Part shown: piece by piece, positions 7,901-15,832 of the stretch
Layout of the letters: every line of letters begins with the position of its first letter
Numbering within the stretch: position 1 is the stretch's first letter
Origin: Opitutus sp.
GTDB taxonomy: Bacteria; Verrucomicrobiota; Verrucomicrobiia; Opitutales; Opitutaceae
Direction of reading: 5' to 3'
NCBI GenBank assembly: GCA_013821985.1
Contig: PNJQ01000023.1
Location: forward strand, 1 to 47,805
DNA length: 47,805 bases
Translations under genes and position numbers: made by a program
The notes under the pieces: model-generated
What the model was told of the DNA's origin: nothing
Databases searched by the model: none
What the model saw: only the letters and a program-made list of their open reading frames with translations

Positions 7901-8515
7901 TCACGGTTCTCGAGGACGCCATTCGGTCGCATGAAGGAGGGAGATTTTCGACGGATCCACCACGATTTCCTTCTCTTTGCGGTGAGCGAGATACGCGATC
8001 ACGTCCGCTTTTGAGCAGGTCGCCTTTGCCAAGACCGGCCACTGGCCCGCCTGACCGGGACACAGAATTCGACGGCGCGGTCCGCAGCTATAGGCGGCAA
8101 AAAACTTGGCTCGCTCGTAACTAAGCGTCCAAGACAGCCCGAAAACTCCGTCAACGTGGCCACAGCCGCGATAGATCGTAAGCACCTCGGGAAGGCGTTT
8201 CAGGAACCGACGCTCGCTACAAATCATGAAAGCCTCCCGTTCGGGTTGGGCGGCCTGCAGGAGATCCAACCACGCCTGCTTTTGGGGCAACGTCACTTCG
8301 GCGCTAATCCAGACATCGCGCAGTAGAGTCCAGTAGCGTCGCGCGCTGAGGCGCGGAAGGATGCCCAAGAATGCATCGAGGCGCACATGGGAATCGAAGG
8401 TCATCAGGTATTCCTCGAAGCACCCGAGTTGCAGCATTTCTTCACGTGCCTGATCGAGCTGCTTGGAAACGTTCGGGCAGATGGGCGTAGTGATGTAGTC
8501 CAGTTGAGGTGTCAT
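7901..8515 (-). CDS. ADP-ribosyltransferase-fold cargo protein
   Basis: The protein is about 204 aa. The C-terminal 90 residues show the R-S-E layout of the ADP-ribosyltransferase fold. Counting from the GTG at 8518, R117 lies in IYRG, S129 in GLSWT followed by ERAKFFA, and E182/E184 in KEKEIVVDP. The N-terminal 110 residues are helical. I recall similar small proteins in prophages and plasmids with the order YRG, GLSWT, AxxFA, K-x-D-V-x-A-Y, E-x-E-I-V-V. It faces the tns operon convergently with 72 bp between stops. AGGAGG ends 2 bases before the ATG at 8515; the GTG at 8518 overlaps it, so 8515 is preferred. Toxin, phage-defence or host-modification roles are possible. No antitoxin gene is visible. 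Activity is inferred. Confidence 0.6.
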   Translation of the reverse strand: MTPQLDYITTPICPNVSKQLDQAREEMLQLGCFEEYLMTFDSHVRLDAFLGILPRLSARRYWTLLRDVWISAEVTLPQKQAWLDLLQAAQPEREAFMICSERRFLKRLPEVLTIYRGCGHVDGVFGLSWTLSYERAKFFAAYSCGPRRRILCPGQAGQWPVLAKATCSKADVIAYLAHRKEKEIVVDPSKISLLHATEWRPREP

Positions 8516-9001
8516 CACCTCCTACTAACACTATCAGCCCTGCTCTTTTTTTGTGGCTGGAAATGCTGCTGAAATGCGGGCGCTGACACACCGACGGTGA
8601 TTGATGCCGAAAACGTCCCAGCGGCCGTGTCCGGCACGGCAAAGATTCGGCGTTGGGCCTTTACCGGTGGATTATGCTTCGCCGGTCTCGCACATTCGTC
8701 GGGCCGAATCGAAAGGGTGGGTCGGTATCGAAGGATGTCGAAAGCCGTAGCATTTCTACAGCTCCCGCAGGATCAGTGTAAGACGACGTGCTCCGCCAGA
8801 AGTTAGTATTGCGTGTGGGTTGTCCGCGATTTCCTACGCAATCCACTGTGTCACCCGAAATTAAGTCTGCATGCACGGCAGACGAGTGCGGGTGAGTTGG
8901 TCTACTTCGGGGTGGGCTGGTGCTTCCTACATCGGAAGGTCTGGTTGTCAGGAGTTTGTGAATAAGAATCTGCAATCCTGGCCGGGTTTTTACTTGAGTC
9001 T
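8516..9001. other. Long non-coding stretch before mraZ
   Basis: About 490 bp with no convincing gene on either strand. Contents: the AGGAGG site of the cargo gene; two direct GCTG(G)AAATGC copies (8556-8566, 8568-8577) next to TGACA at 8584; a hairpin GCCGTG-TCCGG-CACGGC at 8624-8640; three copies of RTCGAARG near 8708, 8727 and 8737; an inverted pair ATTGCGT/ACGCAAT about 20 bases apart starting near 8808; and a CTTCC-TACATC-GGAAG hairpin near 8924. The left part probably holds the far transposon end. The right part should hold the mraZ promoter, but I see no clear -35/-10 pair. No tRNA, SRP RNA or tmRNA signature was seen. Confidence 0.5.
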
Positions 9002-9037
9002 TGGGAGTAAAATGGGGACAAATGGGGCGTTCTGGGG
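9002..9037 (+). promoter_or_regulatory. Four phased TGGG boxes, probable MraZ operator
   Basis: TGGG occurs at 9002, 9013, 9023 and 9033, with spacings of 11, 10 and 10 bp (the last three read TGGGG). MraZ proteins bind direct TGGGN repeats separated by about 5 bases upstream of their own gene. The array ends 36 bp before the mraZ ATG, so autoregulation of the dcw cluster is strongly suggested. Confidence 0.75.
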
Positions 9038-9073
9038 CAGATCGCATTTCGAGCCCAAGGACGAACCCCTTCC

Positions 9074-9526
9074 ATGGCGCAGTCTGGCACAACCGTTTAT
9101 TCCGGCCGTTTTGAGCACACGCTCGACGACAAGAATCGTCTCACGATTCCGTCGCTCTGGCGTTGGGTGCACTCGGACACGGAGACGTTTTTAGCCATGC
9201 CGCACCCGGATGGTTACATCGCGGTGCTGCCGCCGGCGCGCGTGGAGAAACTGCTCGCGCAGATCGGCGAGATGAAACTTTCCGACCGCGATGCGCAGGC
9301 GGTGAAGGCGCGCATCTTCTCGAGCGCGCTGCAGTTCACGTTCGACAAGCAGGGCCGCTTCGGCGCGAACGCCGATCTGCTCGCTCACGCCGGGATCGCG
9401 AAGGACGCGGTGCTCGTGGGCATGGGTGACACTTTCAACATCATGAGCCCGACGCGCTGGCAGGATATGCAGCGCGCCACGGCAGGAGAAAACTTCGGCG
9501 ACATGATGCGCCGGATTGGCCTTTGA
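9074..9526 (+). CDS. mraZ: Transcriptional regulator MraZ
   Basis: The 150-aa protein has the two AbrB-like swapped-hairpin domains of MraZ: the first with [18 protein letters not shown] (residues 9-26), the second with [11 protein letters not shown] (86-96). MraZ is a nucleoid-associated regulator that forms a ring and binds repeats upstream of its own operon. It is the first gene of the dcw cluster, as in most bacteria, and has four matching boxes upstream. The start (TTCCATG) lacks a Shine-Dalgarno sequence, like many genes in this window. Length and motifs fit the family. Confidence 0.95.
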   Translation: MAQSGTTVYSGRFEHTLDDKNRLTIPSLWRWVHSDTETFLAMPHPDGYIAVLPPARVEKLLAQIGEMKLSDRDAQAVKARIFSSALQFTFDKQGRFGANADLLAHAGIAKDAVLVGMGDTFNIMSPTRWQDMQRATAGENFGDMMRRIGL

Positions 9527-9544
9527 GCCACGAACCCCACGACC

Positions 9545-9673
9545 ATGCGCATTACTCCGATCCGTTCCCAGCCGTTGCAGAAATTGTCCATGGTCGCGTG
9601 CGCGCAGCGCCGCAACTTGCGGGGCGTCGTTCCCACTCGCCGCAAGAAAGCCCATGTCCGCCGCAGCGCTTGA
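9545..9673 (+). CDS. Possible 42-aa basic small protein
   Basis: A short frame fills the mraZ-rsmH gap: it starts 18 bp after the mraZ stop and overlaps the first 20 bp of rsmH in another frame. The product has 11 Arg/Lys in its last 21 residues (for example [10 protein letters not shown]). By my count 32 of 41 codons after the start end in G or C, similar to true genes here. It has no Shine-Dalgarno sequence. It could be a coupling peptide, a small nucleic-acid-binding protein, or chance in GC-rich DNA. Confidence 0.3.
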   Translation: MRITPIRSQPLQKLSMVACAQRRNLRGVVPTRRKKAHVRRSA

Positions 9674-10604
9674 GATTCTTCCGGCAAAAATGACAGGCGG
9701 TCACCAGCCGGTTCTCCTGCACGAGGTCCTTGAATACCTCGCGCCCGAGAGCGGCCGGACCTACCTCGATTGCACGTTCGGCGGCGGTGGCCACACGCGC
9801 GAGATTTTGTGCAGTGGCGCTTCCGTCGTCGCGCTCGATCGCGACCCGGCGGCCCAAACCCGGGCTGCGCCGGTGCAGGCGCAGTTCCCGGGAACCTTTA
9901 AGTTCGTCGATTTGAACTTCGGCGATCTCGCCGCGCTGCCGGACGCCGGCTTCGCGGGCATCCTGTTCGATCTCGGCGTGTCGTCGTTCCAACTCGACGA
10001 AGCGGAGCGCGGCTTCGCGTTCCGCAGCGACGCCCCCGCCGACATGCGCATGAATCCGCGTGAAGGCCAGCCGGCCGCGCGCTGGCTCGAGATCGCGCCG
10101 CACGACGCACTCGTCCGCGCCATCCGCGATTACGGCGAGGAACAGAACTGGCGCCGCGTCATCACCGCGATCGAGGCCGCGCGCGGCACCGGCCGGCTCG
10201 CGCGCACGTCGTCGCTCGCCGAAGTCATCTCCGACGCGATCCCCAACGCCGTGAAGCGCGAGAGCAAGATTCACCCGGCCACGCGCAGCTTCCAAGGCAT
10301 CCGCATCGCCGTGAACGACGAACTCGGCGCCATCGAGCGCGCGCTGCCGGCGGCGTTCGAGCGTCTCGCCTCGGGCGGCGTGCTCGCGGTCATCAGCTTT
10401 CATTCGCTCGAAGACCGGCCCGTGAAGCAGTTCTTCCGCCGCGTGTGCGGCCTGCCGGTCGATCAGAACGACTCCACGCCGCAGCAGCTCCGGGCGAAGC
10501 ACGCCGAGTTGCTTACGCGCAAGCCGGTCATTCCGTCCGCCGCCGAAATTTCCACCAATCCCCGCAGCCGCTCCGCCAAGCTGCGCGTCCTTCGCAAGCT
10601 CTGA
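9654..10604 (+). CDS. rsmH: 16S rRNA m4C1402 methyltransferase RsmH
   Basis: The 316-aa enzyme methylates N4 of C1402 in 16S rRNA using S-adenosylmethionine. The AdoMet-binding loop is [11 protein letters not shown], the next motif is [14 protein letters not shown] with ERGFAF, and the C-terminal signature is [12 protein letters not shown]. The start at 9654 is chosen because the family begins about 10 residues before the [12 protein letters not shown] stretch; the open frame back to 9516 has no family match. Second gene of the dcw cluster. The start context is GCCCATG with no Shine-Dalgarno sequence. Confidence 0.95.
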   Translation: MSAAALEILPAKMTGGHQPVLLHEVLEYLAPESGRTYLDCTFGGGGHTREILCSGASVVALDRDPAAQTRAAPVQAQFPGTFKFVDLNFGDLAALPDAGFAGILFDLGVSSFQLDEAERGFAFRSDAPADMRMNPREGQPAARWLEIAPHDALVRAIRDYGEEQNWRRVITAIEAARGTGRLARTSSLAEVISDAIPNAVKRESKIHPATRSFQGIRIAVNDELGAIERALPAAFERLASGGVLAVISFHSLEDRPVKQFFRRVCGLPVDQNDSTPQQLRAKHAELLTRKPVIPSAAEISTNPRSRSAKLRVLRKL

Positions 10605-10615
10605 CACGCACCCCG

Positions 10616-11026
10616 ATGAAACCCCCTCCGCCCAACGCGCTGGTCAACAAACTCGTCGCGCTCTCGCTCGTCCTCCTGATGTTCGCCGGAACCCTCGGCC
10701 TCGGCGCCGTGTGGGTGCGCCAGGAAATTTTCGCCACCGCCAACCGCAGTCGCGTCGTCGAGGCTCAGCTCGGCGATGTCGAGCGCAAGCTCGACGAGTT
10801 GCGCGCGCAGGTCGCCACCGCGGAAAGCGTCGCGACGCTCTTGCAGCAAAACGACGCGATGCACCTCGCGCTGGTTTCGCCGCGCGAGATTCAAGTCGCG
10901 CGTGTCGCGCAGGACCCGATGGTCGAGCTGAGCCGCAAGCGCGCCGCCGAGGCAATGTTCGGTCGTGCCACCGGCACGGACGCCTTCCCGCAATTCCGCA
11001 TCATCGCCGCTTCCTACAACCCCTGA
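10616..11026 (+). CDS. ftsL: FtsL-like division protein
   Basis: The 136-aa protein has a short basic, Pro-rich N-terminus, one membrane segment (about residues 14-33, LVALSLVLLMF onward) and a coiled coil (about 36-75). This is the FtsL/DivIC layout; the protein acts in the inner membrane as part of the FtsQLB complex. Sequence identity in this family is always low, so the call rests on topology and on position between rsmH and ftsI, where ftsL always sits. The 60-residue tail after the coiled coil is longer than in E. coli FtsL. It lies 3 bp before ftsI. Confidence 0.75.
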   Translation: MKPPPPNALVNKLVALSLVLLMFAGTLGLGAVWVRQEIFATANRSRVVEAQLGDVERKLDELRAQVATAESVATLLQQNDAMHLALVSPREIQVARVAQDPMVELSRKRAAEAMFGRATGTDAFPQFRIIAASYNP

Positions 11027-11029
11027 GCG

Positions 11030-12832
11030 ATGTCGAAGGGCTTTGCCTCCAACTTCCGAATGGCCCTCCTCGCGTCGGCCGTGCTCGCGTGCTTCAGCGC
11101 CGTTTGCGTGCGGCTCGTGTATTTGCACGTGCTCGACCGCGAAGAGCTGTTGAAGTTTGTGGATAAGGCGCGGCGCCAGATCGTCGTCGAGCACGCGCGC
11201 CGCGGGGCGCTCCTCGACGCGAAGGGCAATGTGCTCGCGACGTCGCGTTCCTACGTCGTGCTCGGGGCCGATCCGGAAATGTTGCGCGACACCGACAGCG
11301 CGAAGTGGGGCAAACTCGCGCAGCTGCTCAACATTCCCTATCTTGAGCTCGACCGCACGCTGCGCCGCAGCATCGCCGCCGCACAACTCGCGCTTGCGGG
11401 CACCGACCCGGCGCTGAAGGAAAAACGCGTTCGTTACGTGAAGCTCGCCGACGAAGTCGATGAGCGCGTCTATGACCAGATCACCGCGCTCGGCATCAAG
11501 GGCGTTTACGGCTCGCGCGGCTACAAGCGCGTCTATCCCGGTGGTCAGCTCGCGGCGCATGTCCTCGGCTACATCAACAAGGAAAACACGTCCGTCAGTG
11601 GCGCCGAGAAGCACCTCGATCTCTATTTGAAGGGGCAGGACGGCTGGATCGAATCCGAGAAGGACGGCGCTCGCCGCGAACTGGCGCAGTTCCGCACGCG
11701 CGAAGTCGATCCGATCGACGGCCACGACGTCGTGCTGACGATCGACGCCGTCATCCAAAACATTATTGAGCGCGAACTCGAGGGCATCGCCGCCAAATAC
11801 AACCCGAAATTCGCGACGATCATCGTGAGCGATCCGCGCACCGGCGCGATCCTCGGCATGGCTAACTACCCGACGTTCGACCCCAACAATTTCGCCAAAG
11901 CCCCGCTCGATCATCAGCGCAACTACGCGGTCACGGACATCATCGAGCCGGGTTCCACCTTCAAAATTGTCGCCGCCGGCGGTTCGCTGAATGACGGCGT
12001 CGTCAACCCGTTCACCACCTTCGATTGCGACTTTCCGACCGTCCTGGTGAACGGCAAGGAGCGCAAGCTGCCCAAGGAAGATCACTCGATGGGCACGCTT
12101 ACGGTCGAGCAGATCGTCAGCCACTCGAGCAATCGGGGCGCCGCGCACCTCGCGATGAAACTCGGCGACCGCCGCTTCTACGAATACGCGCGCGCCTTCG
12201 GTTTTGGCGAGACGACGAAATGGCCGCTCGGCGCCGAGGTGCGTGGCATTCTCGATGATCCGAAGCGTTGGGACGGGCTGACCATCACGCGCATGCCAAT
12301 GGGTCACGCGGTGGCGGCGACGCCGTTGCAGATTCACATGGCGATGAGCGCCGTCGCCAATGGCGGCGCGTTGCTTCGTCCGCAAATCATCCGCGAGATT
12401 CGCGATCCCGAGGGCAACATCGTCCGCCGCTTCGAAACCGAGAAGCGCGCGCAGGCCCTCAAGCCCAGCGTCGCGGCCGAACTCGCGCAGATGCTCCACG
12501 GTGTCGTGCAAAAGGGCGGCACCGGCGACGGTTTCGACATCGAGGGCTTCGAGATCGCAGGCAAGACGGGCACGACGCAAAAAATCATCGACGGTCGTTA
12601 CGTGACTAACCGCCACGTCGCGTCCTTCGTCGGCTTCTTTCCCGCCAGCCGCCCCGAGGTTGTCCTCTCCGTCATCGTCGATGATGCCAAGGTCCCGGGC
12701 GGTCTCGCCTACGGTCGCGCCGTCGCGGCGCCGGCCTTCAAGCACGTCGCGGAACAACTGATCCAATATATGGACATCAAGCCCGTGCGTTCGTCGCGCG
12801 GCCTGCTTGCCCTGACGGGAGGTCCGCGATGA
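11030..12832 (+). CDS. ftsI: Septal transpeptidase FtsI (PBP3)
   Basis: The 600-aa class B penicillin-binding protein crosslinks septal peptidoglycan. One N-terminal membrane anchor (about residues 10-30) precedes a dimerisation domain (GALLDAKGNVLA) and the transpeptidase domain. The active-site motifs are S309-x2-K312 in EPGSTFK, S366-S367-N368 in SHSSN, and K512-T-G-T515. Because it lies beside ftsL, it is FtsI rather than the elongation enzyme PBP2. The stop overlaps the nominal ATG of murE as ATGA, so translation may be coupled. Confidence 0.95.
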   Translation: MSKGFASNFRMALLASAVLACFSAVCVRLVYLHVLDREELLKFVDKARRQIVVEHARRGALLDAKGNVLATSRSYVVLGADPEMLRDTDSAKWGKLAQLLNIPYLELDRTLRRSIAAAQLALAGTDPALKEKRVRYVKLADEVDERVYDQITALGIKGVYGSRGYKRVYPGGQLAAHVLGYINKENTSVSGAEKHLDLYLKGQDGWIESEKDGARRELAQFRTREVDPIDGHDVVLTIDAVIQNIIERELEGIAAKYNPKFATIIVSDPRTGAILGMANYPTFDPNNFAKAPLDHQRNYAVTDIIEPGSTFKIVAAGGSLNDGVVNPFTTFDCDFPTVLVNGKERKLPKEDHSMGTLTVEQIVSHSSNRGAAHLAMKLGDRRFYEYARAFGFGETTKWPLGAEVRGILDDPKRWDGLTITRMPMGHAVAATPLQIHMAMSAVANGGALLRPQIIREIRDPEGNIVRRFETEKRAQALKPSVAAELAQMLHGVVQKGGTGDGFDIEGFEIAGKTGTTQKIIDGRYVTNRHVASFVGFFPASRPEVVLSVIVDDAKVPGGLAYGRAVAAPAFKHVAEQLIQYMDIKPVRSSRGLLALTGGPR

Positions 12833-14421
12833 TCGGCTATCTCACTCCCAATTATCCGCTCGTCGCCGCGTTCCGCTCGCTGCCCGCGACCCGCCGCCGT
12901 CCGGCCGACCGCGTCTCCCAACAAATTTTCAAAATGGCCCCGAAGCTTTCGGACTTCCTCAACGACGAGGAGATCGTGGCGAGCAAGGGCGACCTCGACC
13001 GTCCGATCTCCGGCTTGGCGATCGACAGCCGCCGCGTGATGCACGGCAACGTCTTCTTTGCCCTTCCGGGCCGCCGGGCGGACGGCAATCTCTTCATCGA
13101 CGAGGCGATCAACCGCGGTGCCATTGCCGTGGTCGCCGAGCGCATCCCGGCGGTGACGTCGGCGCGCGTCACTTACGTGCAGGTCAAGGATGCCCGCCGC
13201 GCACTCGCGCGCGTCGCGCAGCGCTACTACAAGTTTCCGGACAAGTCGCTCGACGTCGTCGGCATCACCGGCACCAATGGCAAGACCACCGTTGCCGCGT
13301 TGACGAAGCATCTGCTGACCGACAGCCAGCAACGCGTCGGCCTCATCGGCACGATCAACTATGATCTCGGCGCGCGCATCGTGCCGTCGTATCGCACGAC
13401 ACCCGAGGCGCTGGAGCTTTTCGGCATGCTGGCGCAAATCCGCGATGCCGGCTGCCGCCAGGCGGTGATGGAAGTGAGTTCGCACGGCATCGAGCAACAC
13501 CGCCTGCTCGGCCTGCAGTTCGCCGTCGGCGTGTTCACCAACCTCACGCAGGACCACCTCGATTTTCACGGCTCGCTCGAAGCCTACTTCGAAGTGAAGG
13601 CCCGCCTGTTCAACGGCGGCATCGGCTCTGCCCCACGCGCCGCCGCGATCAACCTCGACGATCCGTTCGGCCGGCGCCTCGTCGCCGAAGCCCCGGCACC
13701 GCTCAAGGTGGTCACGTTCGGCGAAGCGGCTGACGCGATGATTCGCGCCGAGAACGTGCATCTGGATTTCAAGAGCACGTCGCTGACGCTCGTCTGGCCG
13801 GAAGGTCGCGTCGAACTGGAGAGCCCGCTCATCGGACGCTACAATCTCAGCAACCTCCTCGCGGCGTTCGCCGCGTGCTACGCGCTCGGTCGCGACCCGC
13901 AGGTGATTGCGATGCGGCTCAAGACATTCACGGGCGTCGCTGGCCGCATGGAGCGCGTCGAGGAAGGCCAGCCCTACAACGTGCTCGTTGATTATGCGCA
14001 CACCGACGACGCGCTGCGCAACGCGCTCGGCATGCTCCGGGCCATCACGCCCGGCCGGCTCCTCGTGGTGTTCGGCTGCGGCGGCAACCGCGACCGCAAC
14101 AAGCGCGCGCTCATGACCGCCGCCGTGCAGGAATTCGCCGATCACGCGTGGGCGACCGCCGACAACCCGCGCAGCGAAAAGGTCGCGCAGATTTTTGCCG
14201 ACATGAAGCCCGGCCTCACCGATGCGACCAAGGTCGCCTTCGTCGAGGACCGCCGTCGCGCGATCAGCCTCGCGCTCGACGCCGCGGGCGCCGGGGACTG
14301 CGTGTTGATCGCCGGCAAGGGCCACGAGACTTACCAGGAATTCGCGGACACCATCGTGCCCTTCGACGACCGCCAAGTCGTGCGCGAATTGATCGGTCTG
14401 AAGCGCATCAAGCCGGTCTGA
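12829..14421 (+). CDS. murE: UDP-MurNAc-tripeptide synthetase MurE (mDAP type)
   Basis: The cytoplasmic ligase adds the third residue to the peptidoglycan stem. Motifs: GITGTNGKTT P-loop, VMEVSSHG, the carbamylated-Lys region YFEVKARLF, and ATADNPRSE. The DNPR motif is diagnostic of meso-diaminopimelate addition, indicating Gram-negative-type wall chemistry. The frame gives 530 aa from the ATG overlapping ftsI, but the family starts near MAPKLSDFL at 12934 (495 aa, the usual length). Either the first 35 residues are an extension or 12934 is the true start; I lean to 12934. Confidence 0.93.
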   Translation: MIGYLTPNYPLVAAFRSLPATRRRPADRVSQQIFKMAPKLSDFLNDEEIVASKGDLDRPISGLAIDSRRVMHGNVFFALPGRRADGNLFIDEAINRGAIAVVAERIPAVTSARVTYVQVKDARRALARVAQRYYKFPDKSLDVVGITGTNGKTTVAALTKHLLTDSQQRVGLIGTINYDLGARIVPSYRTTPEALELFGMLAQIRDAGCRQAVMEVSSHGIEQHRLLGLQFAVGVFTNLTQDHLDFHGSLEAYFEVKARLFNGGIGSAPRAAAINLDDPFGRRLVAEAPAPLKVVTFGEAADAMIRAENVHLDFKSTSLTLVWPEGRVELESPLIGRYNLSNLLAAFAACYALGRDPQVIAMRLKTFTGVAGRMERVEEGQPYNVLVDYAHTDDALRNALGMLRAITPGRLLVVFGCGGNRDRNKRALMTAAVQEFADHAWATADNPRSEKVAQIFADMKPGLTDATKVAFVEDRRRAISLALDAAGAGDCVLIAGKGHETYQEFADTIVPFDDRQVVRELIGLKRIKPV

Positions 14422-14431
14422 GACACTTTCC

Positions 14432-15829
14432 ATGCCCACGTTCTCTCCCGAGAAACTCGCCGCCGCCTCGGGCGGCCGCTGGACCCGTTCACCGGGTGGG
14501 GCACTCGTCGCCTTCAACCAGGACACCCGCACGCTGACCGCCGGTCAGGTGTTCGTCGCGTTGCAGACCGAAAAGCGCGACGGTCACGAGTTTCTCGCCG
14601 ACGCTGCGGCAAAGGGCGCCGCAGCGGCCGTCGTCAGCCGCGCCGTTGCGAACGCGCCGCTGCCGCAACTCGTCACGACAGATGCCCTCGCCGCTTTCCA
14701 AAAAATCGCCGCCGCGCACCGCCGCGAATTCACCGGCCCGGTCATCGGCGTGACCGGCAGCGCGGGAAAAACTTCGACGAAGGACCTGCTGGCGCTGTTG
14801 CTCGACGCGCGTCCGGTGGCAACCGACCCGACGAGCGCAGGGCGCGTCCTGAAAACGGAGGGCAACCTCAATAATTTCCTCGGCGTGCCGCTGACGCTGA
14901 CGCAGCTCGATCCCGCGCGGCACGACTACGCGGTGATCGAAGCCGGCATCAACGAGCCCGGGGAGATGGCTACGCTCGCCAACATGATTTCGCCCGACCA
15001 CGCGGTCGTCACGCTCGTCGGGCCGGCGCACTTGGAAAAACTCGGTTCGACCCAGGGCGTTGCCGCCGAAAAAGTCCAGTTGCTCACGGCCGTGCGCGAC
15101 AACGGCCTGCAGGTATTTCCGGTCGGCGCCTGGCAGTATGCGCCATTCCGCGCGCTGAAATCGCCGCTCGTGCTCGTGCCGGCGAACGAGGCGATGGTCC
15201 GCGTGGACGGGCCGACCATCATCTTCACCGTGTTACACCGGCCTGACCGCACTGAAGTCACGCTCGGAGCCAAGCGGACGTTTATTCTCCGCCGCGTTTC
15301 GAGCGGCATGGCGCAGAACGCGGCACTGGCGCTCGCGCTCGCCTCGGAACTCGGAGTGCCTGACGCGATGCTGCAACCGCGGCTCGCGGCGTGGGCGCCT
15401 TCGAAATGGCGCGGCGAAATGCAGCGGGTGGGCGAGACGGAGGTCTATTGCGATTTCTACAATGCGAACCCGGCTTCAATGCAGGACGCGATCCAGACGT
15501 TCGCCAGTCTGGCGCGTCCGGAATTGCCGCGGCTCTACGTGCTCGGGGGGATGGAAGAACTCGGCGCGGCTGCGGCGGAGTTTCATCAACAACTCGGACG
15601 CACGATTCTGCTCCGGCCGGGCGATTTTCTGTTCACGATCGGCACGCACGCTGCCGCGCTGCGCGAGGGCCTGCTCGAAAACGGCAACGACCCCGCGCAG
15701 ATCGCGGTGGTCGCCGACCTCGAGCCGGTGCGCACGAAACTCGCGACGTTCCGCGGCGTGGCGTTTCTCAAAGGCAGTCGCCGCTATCGTCTGGAAACGA
15801 TTCTTTCGCCGGAGGTCGGCGCGCATTGA
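14432..15829 (+). CDS. murF: UDP-MurNAc-pentapeptide ligase MurF
   Basis: The 465-aa ligase adds D-Ala-D-Ala to the UDP-MurNAc tripeptide, the last cytoplasmic step before MraY. The P-loop is GVTGSAGKTSTKD, the next conserved block is TEGNLNNFLGVPLTL, then EAGINEPGEM, and the C-terminal domain has DFYNANPASM (the family's DxYNANPxSM). It lies 10 bp after murE and has no Shine-Dalgarno sequence (TTTCCATG). Full length and intact. Confidence 0.95.
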   Translation: MPTFSPEKLAAASGGRWTRSPGGALVAFNQDTRTLTAGQVFVALQTEKRDGHEFLADAAAKGAAAAVVSRAVANAPLPQLVTTDALAAFQKIAAAHRREFTGPVIGVTGSAGKTSTKDLLALLLDARPVATDPTSAGRVLKTEGNLNNFLGVPLTLTQLDPARHDYAVIEAGINEPGEMATLANMISPDHAVVTLVGPAHLEKLGSTQGVAAEKVQLLTAVRDNGLQVFPVGAWQYAPFRALKSPLVLVPANEAMVRVDGPTIIFTVLHRPDRTEVTLGAKRTFILRRVSSGMAQNAALALALASELGVPDAMLQPRLAAWAPSKWRGEMQRVGETEVYCDFYNANPASMQDAIQTFASLARPELPRLYVLGGMEELGAAAAEFHQQLGRTILLRPGDFLFTIGTHAAALREGLLENGNDPAQIAVVADLEPVRTKLATFRGVAFLKGSRRYRLETILSPEVGAH

Positions 15830-15832
15830 GCG

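Larger units (their letters stand above)
2557..8588 (+). mobile_element. Compact Tn7-like transposon (boundaries provisional)
   Basis: The element is defined by the operon tnsAB-tnsC-tniQ1-tniQ2 and one convergent cargo gene. The quoted limits are the outermost TGTCA (2557-2561) and TGACA (8584-8588), which fit the 5'-TGT...ACA rule for Tn7 and Tn5053-type ends. They are only candidates: the 5 bases outside them (ACCAG and CACCG) do not match as a target duplication. Just inside the right candidate are two direct copies of GCTG(G)AAATGC, 12 bp apart. The tns genes use more A/T third bases than the dcw genes, which suggests acquisition. No CRISPR array, Cas gene or TnsE is present. The gene set is certain; the limits are not. 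Confidence 0.7.

Noticed and set aside
2552..8593. Target-site duplication for the transposon
   Set aside because: I compared the 5 bases outside all plausible TGT and ACA ends (2526, 2539, 2557, 2637 against 8530, 8588, 8590, 8694, 8760, 8931, 9020); none match.
8516..9073. tRNA, SRP RNA or tmRNA as Tn7-like attachment site
   Set aside because: No cloverleaf, no GGAAGG-type SRP loop and no tmRNA ends were seen in the spacer.
8661..9092. Minus-strand frame of 143 aa before mraZ
   Set aside because: Ser/Thr/Pro/Arg-rich without domain, overlaps the MraZ boxes and the mraZ start; more likely chance.
10463..12766. Very long minus-strand open frame opposite ftsL/ftsI
   Set aside because: It is the mirror of GC-rich plus-strand genes with clear family motifs; the translation is His/Arg/Asp-rich and has no recognisable domain. 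The same holds for minus frames at 12709-14532, 25206-28022, 28636-30348 and 33696-36320, and the plus frame at 40085-42370.
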